Source: SKLM01 sp964514285 (GTDB lineage Bacteria; Chloroflexota; Anaerolineae; B4-G1). From it: a stretch of 9,357 nucleotides of DNA. A program made the position numbers and the translations under genes. Under the pieces are notes generated by a model that was given only the letters and a program-made list of their open reading frames with translations, had not been told where the DNA came from and made no database searches. Position 1 is the stretch's first letter; each line of letters begins with the position of its first letter. The stretch is from the NCBI GenBank assembly GCA_964514285.1, contig CAZEQC010000129.1, positions 1-9,357 on the forward strand. Direction: 5' to 3'. Below are positions 5,251 to 9,357 of this stretch, one piece after another.

Positions 5251-7281
5251 CTATACCAGATGGCGCGGAATCTTGCGGTGCCAGGTCTTGTTGAAGATCC
5301 TCACGTTCCCCTCATAGGCGTCCAGCACGTGGGTGAGGTAGAAGTGATCGGCATCGGCCGTCATGCGGCTGTACGTCTCGGCGCGGACGTCCCAGTCGCC
5401 TCGCCGCAGGCCCATCTCACCGGTGCACGACGCACTGGCGGAGAGCGGGTCGTCCTCGACGATGGCGTAGTGGTCCTCGATCCGGCTGTAGATCTCGAGG
5501 CCCGTGTCCGTCAGGCGGGTGCAGCCGCCGTCCGATAGGTCGTGGATCTCCAGCCTCCTCTCGCTCACGTCCTCCTCGATGGTCCGGGTTCGCCGGGGCT
5601 GGCGTAGCTTCTCGTGCGGCCGAGCGCGACATCGCTCCGGCTCTGGGAAGGCGGGCAGCTTCTCGTCACCGGGGTGGGGTGGACGGACGGGCAGGCGCAG
5701 CGAGGTCGATGCTCCGGTGCGGATGCGGAGGGTCGCCGCCTGTGGCGAGGGCCAGGCCATGGGCCAGTAGGTCGGCGAGATCGCCAACCGCCAGCGATGG
5801 CCGGCCAGCAGCCGGTGTCCGGCCGCGTCGAGCGTGATCTCGACCTGATAGAAGCGCCCCGGTTCCAGCGGCTGCGGATCCTCGTGGCCATCCCGGTGGG
5901 TGAGGTTGAGGACCCCTTTGCTGACCTGCAGGGAGGCCCCGCCGGGCGCGACGTCGCACAGCCGCACCGCCACCAGAGCCAGGGGTTGGTCGGCGGCCAG
6001 CGACAGCGTCAGGTGGGGGTGGCCCACGATCTCCACCGCCTCCTCCACAGGCGCGGCGTCGAAGGTGAGGCAGAGACCATCCTCCCTGCGCTGATCGGGG
6101 GGCAGGTCGAACGGATCGCCGCACGGCCACCAGACGCCGGCCTCAGCGCCCGCGAACTGGGAGCCGCGGATGCTCAGCTCCGTCTCCTCGGAGCCTTTTT
6201 CGTGTAGTACGTGATCCCCCAGCCAGTATGTCGCCGGCTCGATGCGAGGCGAGGGCCAGCCCTCCTCCGCCGCCCAGTGGCCCGGCCGCTCCTCGTGCAT
6301 CGGCGCCGGCGCGACGCTGTCCTGGATCCAGAACCGGAAGGTGGGCTCGTCCATGATGCCGTTCTCCACGCCCTTCAGCCACCGGTCCCACCAGCGCAGG
6401 CACGCCTGCAGGAAGCCGATTCGGGGCCCCGGCTTGGCCAGGTGGGGGTACTCGTGCGACCAAGGGCCGATCAGGCCTTTCTTGGGGCCGGGGAGGCCCT
6501 CCAGCAGGCGGAAGACGGCGTTGGTGTAGCCGTCGGCCCAGCCCCCGACGGCGTAGACCGGCACCTCGATGGCGGCATAATCCTCGCAGACCGAGCCGTG
6601 CTTCCAATAGGTATCTCGGGTCTGGTGCGCGAGCCAAGCGTGGACGTAGGGCGGGGTGTTCTCCAGACGGTCCATCCACATCTCCCGCCAGCGGTTGCCC
6701 ACCAGCTGGGGGTCGGGGGGCAGGGCGTTGAGCTGGAACATGCGGGCCGCCCAGCTCAGCATGTCGGAGCCCAGCACACACCCCCCCAAATAATGGACGT
6801 CGTCGGCGTAGCGGTCGTCGGTGGAGGCGATGCTGATGACGGCCTTCAGCTGCGGCGGCCGTCGAGCGGCAATCTGGAGACCGTTGAAGCCGCCCCAGGA
6901 GATGCCGTACATCCCCACCGGCCCGCTGCACCAGGGCTGTTCCGCGATCCAGGCGATCACGTCCAGGGCGTCGTCCTGCTCCTGTTTCAGGTACTCGTCG
7001 TAGAGGATGCCCTCGGAACCGCCCGTGCCCCGGATGTCGACACGGACGGAGGCGTAGCCGTGCCCGGCGAAGTAGGGGTGGTAGGAGGAATCCCGCACCG
7101 CCCGGGAATCGTCCTTGCGGTAGGGCAGGTACTCCAGGATGGCCGGCACCGGAGAGCGTTCGGCGCTCTCCGGCAGCCAGATGCTCGCAGCCAGCCGGCA
7201 CCCGTCACTGGTGGGAATCCAGGCGCTGCGTTTCGTCACGCGGTGTGGAAAGGACTCTCTGATCTTGATCGTATCTCTCAT
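5251..7281 (-). CDS. CocE/NonD-family alpha/beta hydrolase (X-Pro dipeptidyl-peptidase S15 superfamily)
   Basis: This 676-residue serine hydrolase resembles cocaine esterase and X-Pro dipeptidyl-peptidases; substrates in the family include esters, acyl-peptides and beta-lactam side chains, and the one here is unknown. Domain order: alpha/beta-hydrolase core at about 15-300 with a cap insert; a PepX_C beta-jellyroll at about 345-535 (SPTYWPMAWPSP at 502-513 is typical); and a C-terminal extension, 555-676. Oxyanion-hole region: LEYLPYRKDD (49-58). Triad: Ser128 in GISWGG, Asp250 in GGWADGYTN, His276 in GPWSHEYPH. VDIRGTGGSEG (81-91) is also a family mark. There is no signal peptide, so it is probably cytosolic. 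The extension has a WDVRAETYSRMTADADHFYL stretch seen in long members of this family. The ATG at 7281 lacks a Shine-Dalgarno and lies a few bases past a promoter. Downstream of the peptide ABC ATPase, a role on imported peptides or esters is likely but inferred. Confidence 0.92.
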   Translation of the reverse strand: MRDTIKIRESFPHRVTKRSAWIPTSDGCRLAASIWLPESAERSPVPAILEYLPYRKDDSRAVRDSSYHPYFAGHGYASVRVDIRGTGGSEGILYDEYLKQEQDDALDVIAWIAEQPWCSGPVGMYGISWGGFNGLQIAARRPPQLKAVISIASTDDRYADDVHYLGGCVLGSDMLSWAARMFQLNALPPDPQLVGNRWREMWMDRLENTPPYVHAWLAHQTRDTYWKHGSVCEDYAAIEVPVYAVGGWADGYTNAVFRLLEGLPGPKKGLIGPWSHEYPHLAKPGPRIGFLQACLRWWDRWLKGVENGIMDEPTFRFWIQDSVAPAPMHEERPGHWAAEEGWPSPRIEPATYWLGDHVLHEKGSEETELSIRGSQFAGAEAGVWWPCGDPFDLPPDQRREDGLCLTFDAAPVEEAVEIVGHPHLTLSLAADQPLALVAVRLCDVAPGGASLQVSKGVLNLTHRDGHEDPQPLEPGRFYQVEITLDAAGHRLLAGHRWRLAISPTYWPMAWPSPQAATLRIRTGASTSLRLPVRPPHPGDEKLPAFPEPERCRARPHEKLRQPRRTRTIEEDVSERRLEIHDLSDGGCTRLTDTGLEIYSRIEDHYAIVEDDPLSASASCTGEMGLRRGDWDVRAETYSRMTADADHFYLTHVLDAYEGNVRIFNKTWHRKIPRHLV

Positions 7282-7289
7282 TTATGCCT

Positions 7290-7318
7290 ATTGTACTACA
7301 GTTCGACGTCTATCCCAA
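7290..7318 (-). promoter_or_regulatory. Sigma-70-type promoter for the CocE/NonD gene
   Basis: The minus strand has TTGGGA (revcomp of 7313-7318), a 17-bp spacer, and TACAAT (revcomp of 7290-7295). The predicted start lies near 7283-7284, only a few bases before the ATG at 7281, so the message would be leaderless or nearly so. This agrees with the lack of a Shine-Dalgarno there. If the first ATG is not used, GTG at residue 15 is the next in-frame option. Confidence 0.5.
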
Positions 7319-7335
7319 TGTGCCGGCTGCAGGCG

Positions 7336-7383
7336 ACCTGGGCACGCAGAAGCCACCCGTCAACTTGCCCAGGTGGCTTCTGC
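7336..7383. repeat. Strong inverted repeat with two competing stems
   Basis: A perfect 12-bp inverted repeat, GCAGAAGCCACC (7346-7357) and GGTGGCTTCTGC (7372-7383), encloses a 14-nt loop. A second perfect 9-bp pair, ACCTGGGCA (7336-7344) and TGCCCAGGT (7366-7374), shares bases 7372-7374 with it, so the two stems exclude each other. The site starts about 80 bp after the ABC ATPase stop and lies about 18 bp before the -35 of the CocE promoter. No T tract follows on either strand. It could stabilise or end the ABC transcript, act as an operator, or be a dispersed repeat. Confidence 0.55.
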
Positions 7384-7460
7384 CCATCTGGAATGGCCAC
7401 TACGGCATCGGATGCTCGGTTTTCCTCCAATCGTCCTGATCCTGCCTCGATCCACAGATC

Positions 7461-9357
7461 TCAGATCATGACCCGGTCCGGGAAATGGCAGGCGATCAGG
7501 CGCCCGTTGCCGCTGAGTGGGCGCAGTGGAGGTATCTCCATTCGGCACAGATCCTGAGCGTATCGGCAGCGCGGATGGAAGGTACAGCCGGGCGGCGGGT
7601 TGCGCGGGCTGGGGATCTCCCCGGTGAGGATGATGCGGTCCTCCCTGCTCCGCGATCGGGGGTCCGGAACCGGAATGGCCGAGAGCAGCGCCTCGGTGTA
7701 GGGGTGCCTGGGCGTCTCGAAGAGCGCCTCGGCATCCGCCAGTTCGACAATCCGTCCCAGATACATCACCGCCACCCGATCGGAGATGAAGCCGATCACG
7801 TTCAAGTTGTGGGTGATGATCATGTAGGTTAGGTTCAATCGGTCGCGCAGATCCGTGAGCAGGTTCAGCAGGCCGGCCGCCACGGAGACGTCTAGCCCCG
7901 CCGTCGGCTCGTCGGCCATGATGATGTCCGGTTCCAGCGCCAGCGCCCGTGCGATGCCCAGGCGGCGCGCCTGGCCACCCGAGAGCTGATGGGGGTACTT
8001 GTCCAGTTGCTCCGGGGCCAGCCCCACCATGGCCAGCAGCTCCTCCGGGTCCTTGCGCTCCGACTTGGGGACGTTATGGATCACATAGGGTTCCATCAAC
8101 AGCGAGGAAGCCTTCATCCTGGGGCTGAGGCTGGAGGTCGGGTCCTGGAAGATCATCTGCATCTGGGAGCGCAGAGGGCGGACCTCCTTGGCCGGCAGGT
8201 CGCTGATGTCCTGGCCCAAGACGACGATCTTGCCCATCGTGGGATCGGTTAATCGAAGGATCGTGCGGGCCAGGGTGGTTTTGCCCGATCCCGACTCGCC
8301 AACCAGGCCCAGGGTCTCTCCCTTGCGGATGGCGACGTCGACACCGTGGATCGCCTTGACGGTGGTGACCTCCTGTCCCAGAATCTGCCCCAGCAGCCCC
8401 ACGTTGTCCCGGAAGTGCTTGTGCAGGCCGTCGGTTCTGATCAGGATTTGCTCTGAAGGCTTTCTCTCTGGCTTGATCTCCGGTTTGGGCGTGGACGACG
8501 CTTCTTCCAAGCTGGCAAGAGCGTCGGGCCCCTTCCAGCTGGGCGCATAGGAGTGGCAGAGCACAGACTGCTGGCCCACGTCCCAGTACTCGGGCTCGTG
8601 GGTCCGGCATATCTGCCGGGCCAGCCGACAACGGGGCGCGAACTTGCAGCCCGCGGGCAGGTCGCGCAGGCTGGGCACCACCCCGGGGATGGTTCGCAGG
8701 CGTTGTCCTCGCATGCTGCGGGATGGATGGGAGCGCAGCAGGGCTTGGGTGTAGGGATGCTTGGGCTCCTCAAAGATGGGCAAGACGTCGCCGGCCTCCA
8801 CGATGTTGCCGGCGTACATGACGATCACCCGGTCGCAGATCTGGGCGATGACGCCCAGGTCGTGGGTGATGTAGAGGAGAGCGGTGTCGAAGTCATCCTT
8901 TAGCCCGCAGATCAGCTCCAGAATCTGGGCCTCCAGGGTGACGTCCAGGGCGGAGGTCGGCTCGTCGGCCACGAGCAGGCTGGCGTTGGAGAGCAGGGCC
9001 ATGGCGATCATGATGCGCTGTCGCATGCCGCCGGAGAACTGGTGCGGATACTCCTTGATCCGATCCCCCGCGTCAGGGATGCCGATACGATCGAGCATCT
9101 CCACGGCGCGTGCCCGAAGAGCTTTCTCTGATCCGTCCTCTCCGTCGGGTAGATGGGCCCTCTGCGCATCGAGCATCTGCTGCTGAATGGTGAAGACGGG
9201 GTTAAGGCTGGTCATGGCGTCCTGGAAGATCATGGATAGATCTCGGCCACGATACTGGCGCATCTGTTCCAAGTTCAGCTTGGTGAGATCCTCGCCCTGA
9301 AGCAGAATCTGCCCGTCGCTGATCTCGCCGTTGGGGGGCAGGAGGCCCATCACGGCC
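7461..9357 (-). CDS. Fused double-domain Opp/Dpp-type peptide ABC transporter ATPase (N-terminus off the window)
   Basis: This is the cytoplasmic ATPase of a peptide importer (DppD and DppF in one chain, as in YejF or GsiA). About 631 residues are visible; the first Walker A lies beyond the right edge, and the frame is open to it, so ATG 9353 is not the real start. Numbering from that ATG, domain 1 has the Q-loop MIFQDAMTSLNP (41-52), signature FSGGMRQR (106-113), Walker B LLVADEP (126-132) with Glu131, and H-loop His164. Domain 2 has Walker A GESGSGKTT (352-360), Q-loop IFQDPTSSL (401-409), signature LSGGQARR (457-464), Walker B IIMADEP (477-483) with Glu482, and His515. Both domains carry the oligopeptide-ATPase C-terminal region with HPYT and four cysteines (236, 242, 249, 266; 590, 596, 603, 622). 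A Pro/Lys/Glu linker (about 284-300) joins the halves. Permease and binding-protein genes are probably upstream, outside the window. Confidence 0.95.
   Translation of the reverse strand, partial: AVMGLLPPNGEISDGQILLQGEDLTKLNLEQMRQYRGRDLSMIFQDAMTSLNPVFTIQQQMLDAQRAHLPDGEDGSEKALRARAVEMLDRIGIPDAGDRIKEYPHQFSGGMRQRIMIAMALLSNASLLVADEPTSALDVTLEAQILELICGLKDDFDTALLYITHDLGVIAQICDRVIVMYAGNIVEAGDVLPIFEEPKHPYTQALLRSHPSRSMRGQRLRTIPGVVPSLRDLPAGCKFAPRCRLARQICRTHEPEYWDVGQQSVLCHSYAPSWKGPDALASLEEASSTPKPEIKPERKPSEQILIRTDGLHKHFRDNVGLLGQILGQEVTTVKAIHGVDVAIRKGETLGLVGESGSGKTTLARTILRLTDPTMGKIVVLGQDISDLPAKEVRPLRSQMQMIFQDPTSSLSPRMKASSLLMEPYVIHNVPKSERKDPEELLAMVGLAPEQLDKYPHQLSGGQARRLGIARALALEPDIIMADEPTAGLDVSVAAGLLNLLTDLRDRLNLTYMIITHNLNVIGFISDRVAVMYLGRIVELADAEALFETPRHPYTEALLSAIPVPDPRSRSREDRIILTGEIPSPRNPPPGCTFHPRCRYAQDLCRMEIPPLRPLSGNGRLIACHFPDRVMI

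Noticed and set aside
3897..5294. Long plus-strand open frame (465 codons) opposite the M20 gene
   Set aside because: It is antisense to a gene with all catalytic motifs, crosses the N run, and has shadow composition without recognisable motifs.
6211..7557. Long plus-strand open frame (448 codons) opposite the CocE/NonD gene
   Set aside because: It mirrors the GC-rich codons of the hydrolase, has no domain, promoter or ribosome site, and extends through the intergenic inverted repeat.
1..9357. tRNA, rRNA, CRISPR array, integrase or transposase genes
   Set aside because: None was seen on either strand; the coding space is filled by metabolic and transport genes.

Overview
The window is a GC-rich bacterial stretch in which every confidently called gene lies on the minus strand. 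It comes from a draft assembly, because 5054-5153 is a run of exactly 100 N. The best lineage guess is Chloroflexota, possibly an Anaerolineae-like member. The reasons are the lipoprotein with a long Pro/Thr linker and a C-terminal domain of a kind I associate with that phylum, the fused double-ATPase peptide transporter subunit, and the short palindromic intergenic repeats. This is inference; no rRNA or marker gene is present.

Layout, read in the direction of transcription from high to low coordinates: (1) 9357-7461, a double-domain Opp/Dpp-type ABC ATPase, 5'-truncated by the window edge; (2) a 179-bp gap with a strong inverted repeat and a good promoter lying almost on top of the next start codon; (3) 7281-5251, a CocE/NonD-type serine hydrolase; (4) a repeat-bearing gap interrupted by the assembly gap; (5) 4991-3804, an M20-family metallo-amidohydrolase, preceded by a tiny coupled leader ORF and ended by a palindromic REP/MITE-like element that supplies its stop codon; (6) 3598-2405, a PLP enzyme of the cystathionine gamma-synthase/lyase family; (7) a ~110-bp fossil of a toxin-antitoxin operon junction; (8) 2255-1221, a Pro/Thr-linker lipoprotein; (9) a 417-bp intergenic region with a plausible plus-strand promoter; (10) 803-1, the N-terminal two thirds of a UMF1-type MFS transporter.

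Taken together, the first part reads as peptide and amide assimilation: an ATP-driven peptide importer, an alpha/beta-hydrolase acting on esters, amides or peptides, and an M20 deacylase/peptidase. A sulfur amino-acid PLP enzyme follows. The functional link is inferred from adjacency and shared strand, and separate promoters and repeats between the genes argue against one tight operon. I found no convincing new defence, mobile or biosynthetic system. The most unusual items are the toxin-antitoxin fossil, the repeat that provides a stop codon, the leader ORF, the near-leaderless promoter, the competing stem-loops and the isolated plus-strand promoter.
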